In this document: positions 6,851 to 12,021 of the stretch, in pieces
Layout: each line of letters begins with the position of its first letter
Numbering within the stretch: position 1 is the first letter of the stretch
DNA from: an uncultured Sutterella sp.
GTDB lineage: Bacteria; Pseudomonadota; Gammaproteobacteria; Burkholderiales; Burkholderiaceae_F
Reading direction: 5' to 3'
Assembly (NCBI GenBank): GCA_934249275.1
Contig: CAKQKT010000061.1
Span: 1-12,021 of the forward strand
DNA: 12,021 nt
Notes under the pieces: model-generated
The model's input: the letters and a program-made list of their open reading frames with translations, nothing else
The model's database searches: none
Told to the model about the DNA's origin: nothing
Translations under genes and position numbers: made by a program

Positions 6851-6950
6851 AGGGTGATTCTAAAAAATCACACACATATTCATACAACGGAATAGTACCA
6901 CAAATCCGCGCCGACGCAACTGTGCTTGAGGGGACAGAAGTAAAGGCATA
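6851..6950. other. Junction between truncated ATPase gene and prophage-like region
   Basis: An AT-richer 100-base stretch. It holds a small inverted repeat GTGATT / AATCAC (6854-6859 and 6866-6871). Chromosomal-type genes lie to the left and phage tail genes to the right, and the ATPase gene loses its 3' end here, so a prophage or deletion end is plausible. No att duplication can be tested because the other end is outside the window. Confidence 0.35.
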
Positions 6951-7133
6951 GTGAAACAACGCCCAGAGGGCGCTTGGTTCAAAGTGGAACCCGGCTCGCT
7001 TGGGGAAGCAACCCTTTCAAAAGTCTGTACGAACAGCGCCGACGACCAGATCTTCTTCGGAGACTTCGACACAATGGAAGATGCCGCTAAGGCTACGAGA
7101 AAGGTAGCCAAAGAGCGCGGCCTCTGGAAGTAA
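6951..7133 (+). CDS. Small protein of unknown function (60 aa)
   Basis: GTG start at 6951, TAA at 7131-7133. The product opens MKQRPEGAWFKVEPG, has an acidic middle (ADDQIFFGDFDTMEDA) and a basic end (ATRKVAKERGLWK). It looks like a compact alpha/beta domain rather than a random translation. Family not recognised. A weak AAAGG lies just upstream and GGGGACAG further up; neither is ideal. It is the only plus-strand gene next to a minus-strand phage tail cluster and meets it tail to tail at the hairpin 7142-7162. It could be a phage morphogenetic or regulatory cargo gene, or a host gene; position alone cannot decide. Confidence 0.5.
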   Translation: MKQRPEGAWFKVEPGSLGEATLSKVCTNSADDQIFFGDFDTMEDAAKATRKVAKERGLWK

Positions 7134-7162
7134 AAGTAAAACCCCGGGCGCGAGGCTCGGGG
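7131..7162 (-). terminator. Terminator at the end of the phage tail gene cluster
   Basis: CCCCGGGC (7142-7149) pairs with GCTCGGGG (7155-7162, one G-T wobble) around a 5-base loop. On the minus strand TTTTACTTTTAC follows, a good T-rich tract, and the hairpin begins six bases after the last tail-cluster stop codon. In the plus direction only CTGGGTTT follows, so it would work weakly for the 60-aa gene. Confidence 0.7.
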
Positions 7163-7168
7163 CTGGGT

Positions 7169-7618
7169 TTATGACAAGCCTATTTCTATCGTAATAGTTT
7201 TGCCTTCGTCCGCTGACGTTATGAACGACTGCCCCGCGCTTGCGCCTTTTGACACTTGCGAAGCCAAAGCATAGCAACTTAGCCCAAGTTGTGGTAACGC
7301 GGTTATTTCGATGGGTACAGAAACCCCCGTATCAAGCCGCTTTGCGTAACCGCGTTTCCCTAGGTCTTCTTGAGGCCAAGGATAAGCTAGGATTGCTAGA
7401 CTCCAGTCGCGTATGGCATTCAAATAACCACAAAACCTGACAAACGTCTCGCCTTTATAGGCGCTTGGCATAACGTTTCCGAGCATCTGTGAAGACATAT
7501 AGTTGTTTCCCAGCCCGTACCCGTCGTCATCCCTTCCCGACCATCGAGCCACTGTTAGTTCAAATCGAGCAACTTCTACGGGGGCGCCCTGCGCCAAGAG
7601 GAGTTCCTTATTAAGCAT
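7169..7618 (-). CDS. MLNKE-type phage tail-end protein, copy 3 (149 aa)
   Basis: It starts MLNKELLLAQGAP and ends EGKTITIEIGLS. The first 8 or so residues match the two genes upstream; the middle (YGLGNNYMSSQMLGNV, WSLAILAYPW) and an RLDTG motif (92-96) also resemble copy 1. The start at 7618 is chosen because GAGGAG lies six bases upstream and because it restores the shared MLNKE opening; a GTG at 7639 would place that Shine-Dalgarno inside the gene. The protein is rich in beta-type residues with Gly and aromatic residues, as in small phage surface domains. Family and function are not recognised; last gene of the tail cluster, so a role in virion tip or host contact is inferred from position. 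Confidence 0.65.
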   Translation of the reverse strand: MLNKELLLAQGAPVEVARFELTVARWSGRDDDGYGLGNNYMSSQMLGNVMPSAYKGETFVRFCGYLNAIRDWSLAILAYPWPQEDLGKRGYAKRLDTGVSVPIEITALPQLGLSCYALASQVSKGASAGQSFITSADEGKTITIEIGLS

Positions 7619-7645
7619 CAGCAACTCCTCTGTTTTCACTTTTCA

Positions 7646-7990
7646 CTAGTCGTACTGATACTCCGCGTAGGCATCTTGAGAGGTATCTATCACTGCGTAA
7701 TAGATAGTCCGAGATCCGTACCGATCGTACTCCGTTTCCGTTTCTTCTATATTCTCCAGATTTACTAGTGCTGTCCGCATCTTCCCCTCCCCAGTGCTCC
7801 AGAGCTTCGCCACCTCTGCTACGAGAAGGATCACTGTATCGCCTTCGGTGGCATCTATTCGATGGTCCGTCCCGGAGAAGTCTGTGTATCCAGCGCCGCA
7901 CGTACCGCCATTGAACGATTGTTCGGTTATTGCCAGCGTGATCTTCGGAGGGTCGCCCGCCCCACCTAAAAGCATTTCCTTGTTCAGCAT
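7646..7990 (-). CDS. MLNKE-type phage tail-end protein, copy 2 (114 aa)
   Basis: It starts MLNKEMLLGGAGDPPKITLAITEQ, then a Gly/Thr-rich stretch, and ends in an acidic, Tyr-rich tail (AYAEYQYD). It has the strongest ribosome binding site of the group, AAAGGAGG (8000-8007), nine bases before the ATG, showing that it is translated on its own and not as part of the frame that runs over it from copy 1. Spacing to copy 3 is 27 bases. It is shorter than the other copies and lacks their RLDTG motif. Function unknown; the shared N-terminus suggests a common docking or assembly signal, with the rest of the protein diverged. Confidence 0.68.
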   Translation of the reverse strand: MLNKEMLLGGAGDPPKITLAITEQSFNGGTCGAGYTDFSGTDHRIDATEGDTVILLVAEVAKLWSTGEGKMRTALVNLENIEETETEYDRYGSRTIYYAVIDTSQDAYAEYQYD

Positions 7991-8037
7991 TTACCACGCC
8001 CTCCTTTCGAGAGCGGGTAAACACCGACTTGACCTTG

Positions 8038-8426
8038 CTACACGTAGGATGTAGGGGGGGGGGAAACCTTAATGGAATTTCCTTACCGACGTCATCATCT
8101 CCAAAAAACGGAGTAGCTCCTTTCTCCCCAGAAAAGACTTCTGTCTTTCCCGTATCCAGCCTAGTTACGCTGATCGACGAAGTCAGCTCTTCTGTAGCCG
8201 AACACACATTAGTGTATGCGTAAACGCCCTCGTCGTATGCACGGGTATAAAGATACAATAGTTGCGCCAGCCCCCAACACGGTCTACGGCTTATTGAGCC
8301 TATCTCAATATCCCCCATGTATCCATACGTGAACAGCGTCCCGTACTTCTCTCTATAGCCTACCGTAAGAACGACGTGCGGCTCGCCACCCGCCGCCACT
8401 GCTAGCATCGTCTCCTTATTCAGCAT
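8038..8426 (-). CDS. MLNKE-type phage tail-end protein, copy 1, with frame-deciding C10 tract
   Basis: It starts MLNKETMLAVAAGGEPHVVLTVGY at 8426, with AAGGGGG upstream, 10 bases after the chaperone stop. It shares with copy 3 the N-terminus, a GYMGDIEIGS-like middle and an RLDTG motif. Near the end, after GKEIPLRF, the coding strand has ten C (8054-8063). As written (C10) the frame misses nearby stops and runs out of frame over copy 2 to 7611, giving a 271-aa product whose last half is not credible. With 8 or 11 C the protein ends PTSYV at TAG 8038-8040, closest to the end of copy 3 (GKTITIEIGLS). With 9 C it ends at TAA 7991-7993, abutting the ATG of copy 2. The coordinates given use the first reading (one C more, 129 aa). 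The tract is either a real length switch or a sequencing/assembly slip. Confidence 0.6.
8054..8063. repeat. G10/C10 homopolymer in a tail-end gene
   Basis: Ten G on the plus strand (C on the coding strand) inside the 3' part of the copy 1 MLNKE gene. I noticed no comparable run elsewhere in the window. Runs of this length are prone to slipped-strand errors in replication and to length errors in sequencing. Confidence 0.9.
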
Positions 8427-8436
8427 CTCAACCCCC

Positions 8437-8811
8437 TTACTTGGAAATGCAGGACGGGAATTCAGGCCATTCAATCTGGCGCGGGAAGCCCGTCTGCTCG
8501 GGAACATCTCGGAGTGCCTGACGATACGCCTTGACCTCAGCCAGTGCCTCAGCCGTCATGCCGGGGTAGTCGGAGAGAAGGTAAACGTCCGTGGCGCGAA
8601 GACGAGCATCGCGGTCTCGGCGCACGGTCGCAGCGACCTCCTCGTCCGTGTAGTCGCGTTCGGCATACGCCACGCCGTGCTTTTCCCAGAACTCAGCCTT
8701 GCCCTCCTCGGGAGCCGCACCGAAGGACACGCGGTCCTTCTTGAAAATCTCTTGGCGCACCTGCCATTCAGACTGGTAGGTGACGCCGTTAAAAGTCCAA
8801 GTCTTAACCAT
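8437..8811 (-). CDS. Phage tail assembly chaperone-like protein
   Basis: A 124-aa protein. The C-terminal third carries the pattern of the phage tail assembly chaperone family (Phage_tail_APC-like): RDRDARLRATDVYLLSDYPG, a LAEVKAYRQALRDVPEQTGF segment, then an IEWPEFP ending. The N-terminal part opens MVKTWTFNGVTYQSEWQVRQ, short strands typical of tail-fibre-linked small proteins. Members sit next to tail fibre genes and are thought to help fibres fold or assemble without necessarily being in the virion. The ATG at 8811 is two bases past the stop of the collagen-like gene, and its Shine-Dalgarno (GGGAG) lies within that gene's last codons, so the two are likely translationally coupled. Confidence 0.75.
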   Translation of the reverse strand: MVKTWTFNGVTYQSEWQVRQEIFKKDRVSFGAAPEEGKAEFWEKHGVAYAERDYTDEEVAATVRRDRDARLRATDVYLLSDYPGMTAEALAEVKAYRQALRDVPEQTGFPRQIEWPEFPSCISK

Positions 8812-8813
8812 TC

Positions 8814-9599
8814 TCAGCTCCCAAACTTAGTGAACGTAGCGACGCCGAACGTGCCGTACCATGCGCACGTGACAAGCCCCTTGGCAAGCGTCGGAGCCAA
8901 GCCGCTCCACGACCATGCGCTGCCCAGATTAACCGTGGCGGATCCCGCCAGTGCGACAACCGTAATCCACGATGCGCTTGCAGAGCCGTCGTTGACCGTG
9001 AGCGTTCCACCGTCGGCAAGGCTCATGGAGCGGGCGGACGTATCGGAGACCGTGGTCGCGGTGACAAGCGTTTCGTAAGTCGTGATCGAACCCGTACTGC
9101 CAGCCTTCGGGATGGCGTTCTTAGCGCCGTCTGCACCAGCGGGGCCTTGCGGACCAGTATCGCCCTTGTCGCCCTTAGCACCAGCCGCGCCCGTCGGACC
9201 CTGCGGGCCAGTAGCCCCCGTCTCGCCCTTCATGCCGCTGAAGGCAAGGGTGAAGGTGCGGGCAGTCGACGTGCCGCCAGTGGTGACTTTCACGGACGGA
9301 GTGCCCGTCGTCTTGTCGACCGTAGCGGTGATGCTCTCGATGGTAGCGGAGGTGCCAGCAGGGCCCTGTGCGCCGGTAGCACCCTTGGCGCCAGCCGCCC
9401 CCGTTTCACCCTTGTCGCCCTTGTCGCCCTTCGGGATGTTGAACGTGTATTTGAGTTTGCCGTCGGTCTGCTTCGTGACGGACACGGATGCGGCAGAGCC
9501 TGCGGCAATCGTGTTGACCGCCGCACCGGGCGCTTCCAGATTCAAAAGCCGCGTGGCAATGTCCTCGCCAAGCTCGGCCATGTTAGGCATTTGTGCCAT
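8814..9599 (-). CDS. Collagen-like phage tail fibre protein
   Basis: A 261-aa protein. Seen: N-terminal part (1-57) with VTKQTDGKLKYTFNIPKGDK, a phage fibre lead-in to collagen segments; first Gly-X-Y block at 58-81 (8 triplets, rich in Lys-Gly-Asp and Ala); a 40-residue beta-type spacer with TTGTPSVKVTTGGTSTARTF; second Gly-X-Y block at 122-160 (13 triplets); and a C-terminal globular part (about 165-261) with WITVVALAGSATVNLGSAWSW, probably the trimerisation and/or receptor-binding tip. Gly-X-Y blocks in phage fibres form trimeric rods. The start overlaps the end of the 102-aa gene by 17 bases, with AAGGAG inside that gene. Repeats in the DNA here can recombine and change shaft length. Confidence 0.85.
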   Translation of the reverse strand: MAQMPNMAELGEDIATRLLNLEAPGAAVNTIAAGSAASVSVTKQTDGKLKYTFNIPKGDKGDKGETGAAGAKGATGAQGPAGTSATIESITATVDKTTGTPSVKVTTGGTSTARTFTLAFSGMKGETGATGPQGPTGAAGAKGDKGDTGPQGPAGADGAKNAIPKAGSTGSITTYETLVTATTVSDTSARSMSLADGGTLTVNDGSASASWITVVALAGSATVNLGSAWSWSGLAPTLAKGLVTCAWYGTFGVATFTKFGS

Positions 9600-9891
9600 T
9601 GATCACTCCTTCATACGCCGAACCAAAGGCGTAGAAACTGTCGAGATAGTCCTGCGTCGGCCTGTCGAGATAGTCTCTGTAGTCGAGGCTTTCTCCCGTG
9701 TATCCGTTGCGGAACCCAATTAATTGCTGGCAGAGTTCTGTCGTGTCAGCGCCCGCGGTAGCTTCGATCTCCACGTTGCCGGATTGATCCGGCTTGGTGC
9801 CGTTAACCGTCTCAACGGCACCAGTCCATGGGACGATGTAGCGCCCGTCGAGATCCTTGAGAAGAACTTTTCTCGCCTCAACCTGAGCCAT
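9583..9891 (-). CDS. Small phage tail/fibre linker protein (102 aa)
   Basis: It opens MAQVEARKVLLKDLDGRYIVPWTGAVETVNGTKPDQSGNVEIEA; the VNGTKPDQSGNV string is a short module often seen in phage fibre and baseplate-linked proteins. The C-terminal half is Tyr/Asp-rich (GYTGESLDYRDYLDRPTQDY). No named family is recognised. The start has GAGGGGG about six bases upstream. Its last codons contain the Shine-Dalgarno and start of the collagen-like fibre gene, so the two are probably translationally coupled. An adaptor or neck role in the fibre is an inference from position. Confidence 0.65.
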   Translation of the reverse strand: MAQVEARKVLLKDLDGRYIVPWTGAVETVNGTKPDQSGNVEIEATAGADTTELCQQLIGFRNGYTGESLDYRDYLDRPTQDYLDSFYAFGSAYEGVINGTNA

Positions 9892-9906
9892 ACGTCCCCC
9901 TCGTCT

Positions 9907-10659
9907 TTAGACGATCTCTTCGTAGGTGAGAGCGTCGGTGATGCCGTAGCCTGCGAGAGTCGTAGCCTTATCAGCCTTACCGGCAAGACCTGAAGTAAGA
10001 GCAGAAGCATCAGCCTTCTTGTCGAGAGCGGTATTGACTTCCGTCTTCGTATAGGCATCGGTGATGCCGTAGCCGGCAAGCGTCGTGGCCTTCTTGGCGA
10101 AGGTGGTTTCAGCCCAAGACTTCGTGGCAAAGACGGCGTCGTCAACGGAAATGGCGCGGCCAGTGATCTTCACGCCGGTGCCAGCTGTGTACACGTCGAC
10201 GAGATCGTTGACGAGGATGTAGATGTGCTGGTCGTCAGCGTTGGCAAGGACGAGGTCGATGTACTTTTCGCCAACCTTGTAGCCCTTGACAGGCGTGTCG
10301 GCAGTCGCGACCGTCTTGACCGAGCCGCTCTGGACCACCATGTCCTTGGGGATGTTGATGGCGGCGCCTTCAACGGCACCGTTCTTCTTGAGGTGGTAGG
10401 TGGCGGCAAAGCCCGTTTCAGCGGTCTCAGCCTTTTCAACGGTGTAGGTGTCTGCGGCGGGAATGTTGATGTCGACGACCTTCGTCTGCGGGGTGACGAC
10501 CTGACCGTTGACCTTGATCTGTTCGATGACGTTGACCTGAGCGCCCGCTTCAACGGTGCCGAGGTTGCCGCCGTCGGCAGTCACCACCATGGCGGCCTTG
10601 GTCTTCGGGTAGAGAAGATCGCCAGCCGCGTTCTTAATCTGAATGTTCTTATCGGTCAT
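9907..10659 (-). CDS. Phage tail fibre / upper baseplate-like protein with GYGITDA modules
   Basis: A 250-aa protein. Seen: an N-terminus MTDKNIQIKNAAGDLLYPKTKA of the kind found in proteins attached to the phage baseplate; a middle with IKVNGQVVTPQTKVVDINIP and INIPKDMVVQSGSVKTV strands; and a C-terminal part with two copies of ATTLAGYGITDA separated by a DAYTKTEVNTALDKKADASAL-type helical segment. The last is a widespread tail fibre module (AGYGITDAYTKTEV). It ends soon after the second copy, without a distal tip domain, so it may be a short fibre or the proximal segment of a multi-protein fibre. AAGGAG overlapping the upstream stop supports the start at 10659. Confidence 0.78.
   Translation of the reverse strand: MTDKNIQIKNAAGDLLYPKTKAAMVVTADGGNLGTVEAGAQVNVIEQIKVNGQVVTPQTKVVDINIPAADTYTVEKAETAETGFAATYHLKKNGAVEGAAINIPKDMVVQSGSVKTVATADTPVKGYKVGEKYIDLVLANADDQHIYILVNDLVDVYTAGTGVKITGRAISVDDAVFATKSWAETTFAKKATTLAGYGITDAYTKTEVNTALDKKADASALTSGLAGKADKATTLAGYGITDALTYEEIV
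9931..10092 (-). repeat. Two copies of a GYGITDA-coding module
   Basis: About 38 bases at 9931-9969 recur with a few changes at 10055-10092. Both encode ATTLAGYGITDA near the C-terminus of the 250-aa fibre protein. The spacing is about 124 bases, so the unit includes an intervening helical linker. Such modules allow shaft shortening or fibre swapping by recombination. Confidence 0.7.
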
Positions 10660-10671
10660 TTTTCAAACTCC

Positions 10672-12021
10672 TTAAATGACGTCGTAAGTAATGGCTTTCA
10701 GCTGGAGCGTTACGGACGCCCCCTCTGCCAGCTCCTCGAAGCTCGCCAAGGCGGGCTTGTTCTGAACCTGTTCCCACTCGACGGAATCCGCCATGCCGCC
10801 GCCGATGGAGAGTTCGCCCGAAGCGACCCACTTGCCTTCGGTGGCGGACCATACGTAGATCTTGTTTCCGACGAGAACGCTCTGACCTTCCGTGCCAGTC
10901 GGGTATGCCTGCAGGAACTCGTCCTCCGTGTCGAAAGCGTCGGTGATCTTCACGCCATCGCCCCGAGGGCCTTTCTCGCCCTGTACGCCTTGGGGCCCCT
11001 GCGGGCCTCGGATGTTCGCGTACTGAGCGCCGACCGTGAACGTCGAGGCGTCGAGAGAGACGATGGGGTAGACCTTGCCCTCGGCATCGACCACAGCGTC
11101 GCCGACCTTGATGTTATCCATGGGGGATACCGCGGCGAGGGGTGCGCTTGCAGAGTCCGTCAGGATGAGAGAGCAAATGCGGATGGCGAAGGCCGCAGTC
11201 TTCGCGGACTGGGCGGCGGCTTGCGCCGATGCCGATGCGCCAGAAGCGGATGCACTCGCTGCCTCCGAGGACGCTTGGGCGCTTGAAGCCGAGCGGTCGG
11301 CGGATTCAGCGGACGATGCGGCGGCGCTCGCCTGCGCCTTTGCGCTGTCGACGATGGTCGCGCCCGCGGCATTCACCGATTCGATCTGCTCCTGCGCCGC
11401 GGCCTGCATCTGCTCGGAAGCAGACTGGACCTGTGCACCCTTCTCCGCTTCCATCTGGGCCTTGGCTTCCGCCACCTGCGCCCGACACTCGTCGGACACG
11501 GCGCTAATCTGGTCGGAGCCGGTCGTTACGATCCTGTCCTTCCACGATTCGCCCAATGTGCCGATGGCTGTCTTCTGCGCTTCACCAGCCTCGACAACTG
11601 CCGCGGCCTGCTTCTCGCCCTCCGCGGACACGGAGGCGACCTGCGCGGCGCCCTCGCTCTGGAGAGTGCTCTGCCACGCGGAGCCGCTGGCACTGACGGC
11701 CTGCGTCTGATCTGCACCAGTCTGAGAGATCGCCGCCACCTGCTTCTCGCCTTCCGCAGTCACGGCGGCAAGGCGCGCTTCGCCTTCCTTGGCGATAGCG
11801 TCGACGGCGGATTTGCCTTCGGTCTTTACGGACTCAAGGGTGTCGACCGCCGTTTGTGCGGCTTCTGTTGCGATCTCCGCCTGCTTCGTGGATTCGGCCT
11901 CAGACTGAGCCGCGGCTGTCGCGGCATTGACGGCATCGTCGCGAGCGGTGAAAAGCGCCTCGGTAAACTCTGCAGGCGTAATGTCGGAGAAGTCGGGAAC
12001 GGTGACGGCTCGGGCCACCTG
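10672..12021 (-). CDS. Long phage side-tail-fibre protein with hendecad shaft, probably 5'-incomplete
   Basis: At least 448 residues. The frame is open to the right edge; a GTG at 12016-12018 could be read as a start, but the upstream codon is sense (CAG) and no ribosome binding site is visible, so the gene likely begins outside. Seen (numbered from that GTG): helical start VPDFSDITPAEFTEALFTARDDAVNA-type (7-32); Ala/Glu/Gln-rich coil; ten to eleven 11-residue repeats (64-184); Ser/Ala-rich stretch (226-278) like the shafts of lambda Stf-type fibres; beta-type domain (about 280-335); collagen triplets at 338-355 (six Gly-X-Y); C-terminal domain with SVLVGNKIYVWSATEGKWVA (380-399). All this fits a trimeric fibre. 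It is the first tail gene in the window and lies 12 bases before the next gene. Confidence 0.8.
   Translation of the reverse strand, partial: QVARAVTVPDFSDITPAEFTEALFTARDDAVNAATAAAQSEAESTKQAEIATEAAQTAVDTLESVKTEGKSAVDAIAKEGEARLAAVTAEGEKQVAAISQTGADQTQAVSASGSAWQSTLQSEGAAQVASVSAEGEKQAAAVVEAGEAQKTAIGTLGESWKDRIVTTGSDQISAVSDECRAQVAEAKAQMEAEKGAQVQSASEQMQAAAQEQIESVNAAGATIVDSAKAQASAAASSAESADRSASSAQASSEAASASASGASASAQAAAQSAKTAAFAIRICSLILTDSASAPLAAVSPMDNIKVGDAVVDAEGKVYPIVSLDASTFTVGAQYANIRGPQGPQGVQGEKGPRGDGVKITDAFDTEDEFLQAYPTGTEGQSVLVGNKIYVWSATEGKWVASGELSIGGGMADSVEWEQVQNKPALASFEELAEGASVTLQLKAITYDVI
11467..11829 (-). repeat. 33-bp-period coding repeats (11-residue hendecads)
   Basis: Residues 64-184 of the long fibre can be written as eleven consecutive 11-residue units of form [VIL]xxxG(x)5[A], for example IAKEGEARLAA, VTAEGEKQVAA and VSAEGEKQAAA. 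Gly stands at place 5 in ten units in a row; the next unit has Cys (C178) there. An 11-residue period is that of a hendecad coiled coil. Confidence 0.8.

Noticed and set aside
7619..7639. Upstream GTG start (MKTEELL...) for the last MLNKE gene
   Set aside because: It would encode the Shine-Dalgarno GAGGAG within the gene and hide the conserved MLNKE opening.
7611..8037. Continuation of the copy 1 MLNKE frame across copy 2
   Set aside because: This is read out of frame over a gene with its own strong Shine-Dalgarno and shared N-terminus; the Arg/Ser-rich product is an artefact of the C10 tract length.
10225..11286. Plus-strand open frame of about 353 codons opposite the fibre genes
   Set aside because: It spans two minus-strand genes and their junction, with low-complexity composition mirrored from the fibre repeats.
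8814..12021. Diversity-generating retroelement target in the fibre genes
   Set aside because: No template-variable repeat pair with A-specific changes and no reverse transcriptase seen; the repeats are collagen, hendecad and GYGITDA modules.
1..12021. CRISPR array, tRNA or rRNA genes
   Set aside because: No regularly spaced repeats with unique spacers and no cloverleaf or rRNA-like stretch noticed on either strand.

Overview
The window looks like a piece of a Gram-negative, gut-type betaproteobacterial chromosome, most likely Sutterellaceae or a close relative in Burkholderiales. This placement is an inference. It rests on the end of a fumarate-reductase-type flavoprotein, an NsrR/Hmp nitric-oxide pair, an AEC carrier, a secreted P1-family peptidase and generally GC-rich coding. 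No rRNA, tRNA or marker gene fixes the taxon.

Left part (1-4953), ordinary chromosome. The 3' end of a flavoprotein reductase gene (+) faces nsrR (-) across a hairpin. On the minus strand lie hmp (flavohaemoglobin NO dioxygenase), an AEC-family permease and nsrR (NO-sensing Fe-S repressor). hmp has a near-ideal sigma70 promoter with a leader inverted repeat, and its own terminator, so the three genes are neighbours rather than a simple operon. NsrR is known in other bacteria to repress hmp, so this is probably a local nitrosative-stress unit with an unrelated or uncharacterised carrier between its two parts. Upstream of hmp is a P1-family (DmpA-like) self-cleaving aminopeptidase with a signal peptide. 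It ends in a strong terminator and is preceded by a perfect palindrome and a 15-bp-period direct repeat.

Middle part (4954-6950), degraded accessory DNA. It holds a gene-free stretch, a small TacA/DUF1778-like antitoxin without its usual acetyltransferase toxin, and an ATPase_2/DUF234-type ATPase gene. The ATPase gene is broken by an in-frame TAG and also lacks its usual 3' end.

Right part (about 6950 to the end), prophage-like tail region. A small plus-strand gene of unknown function faces a minus-strand series of closely packed genes that runs off the right edge. In transcription order these are: a long Ala-rich fibre with an 11-residue repeat shaft and a short collagen segment; a 250-aa fibre protein with duplicated GYGITDA modules; a 102-aa linker protein; a 261-aa collagen-like fibre; a tail assembly chaperone; and three short proteins that share an MLNKE amino terminus. 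The first of the three contains a run of ten C (coding strand) near its end that decides where the protein stops. The group ends at a hairpin six bases past the last stop codon.

The most interesting part is 7169-8426: three tandem, diverged MLNKE proteins, one with a homopolymer switch, at the end of a phage host-recognition module. I do not recognise this family, and a role in adsorption or its variation is inferred from position only.
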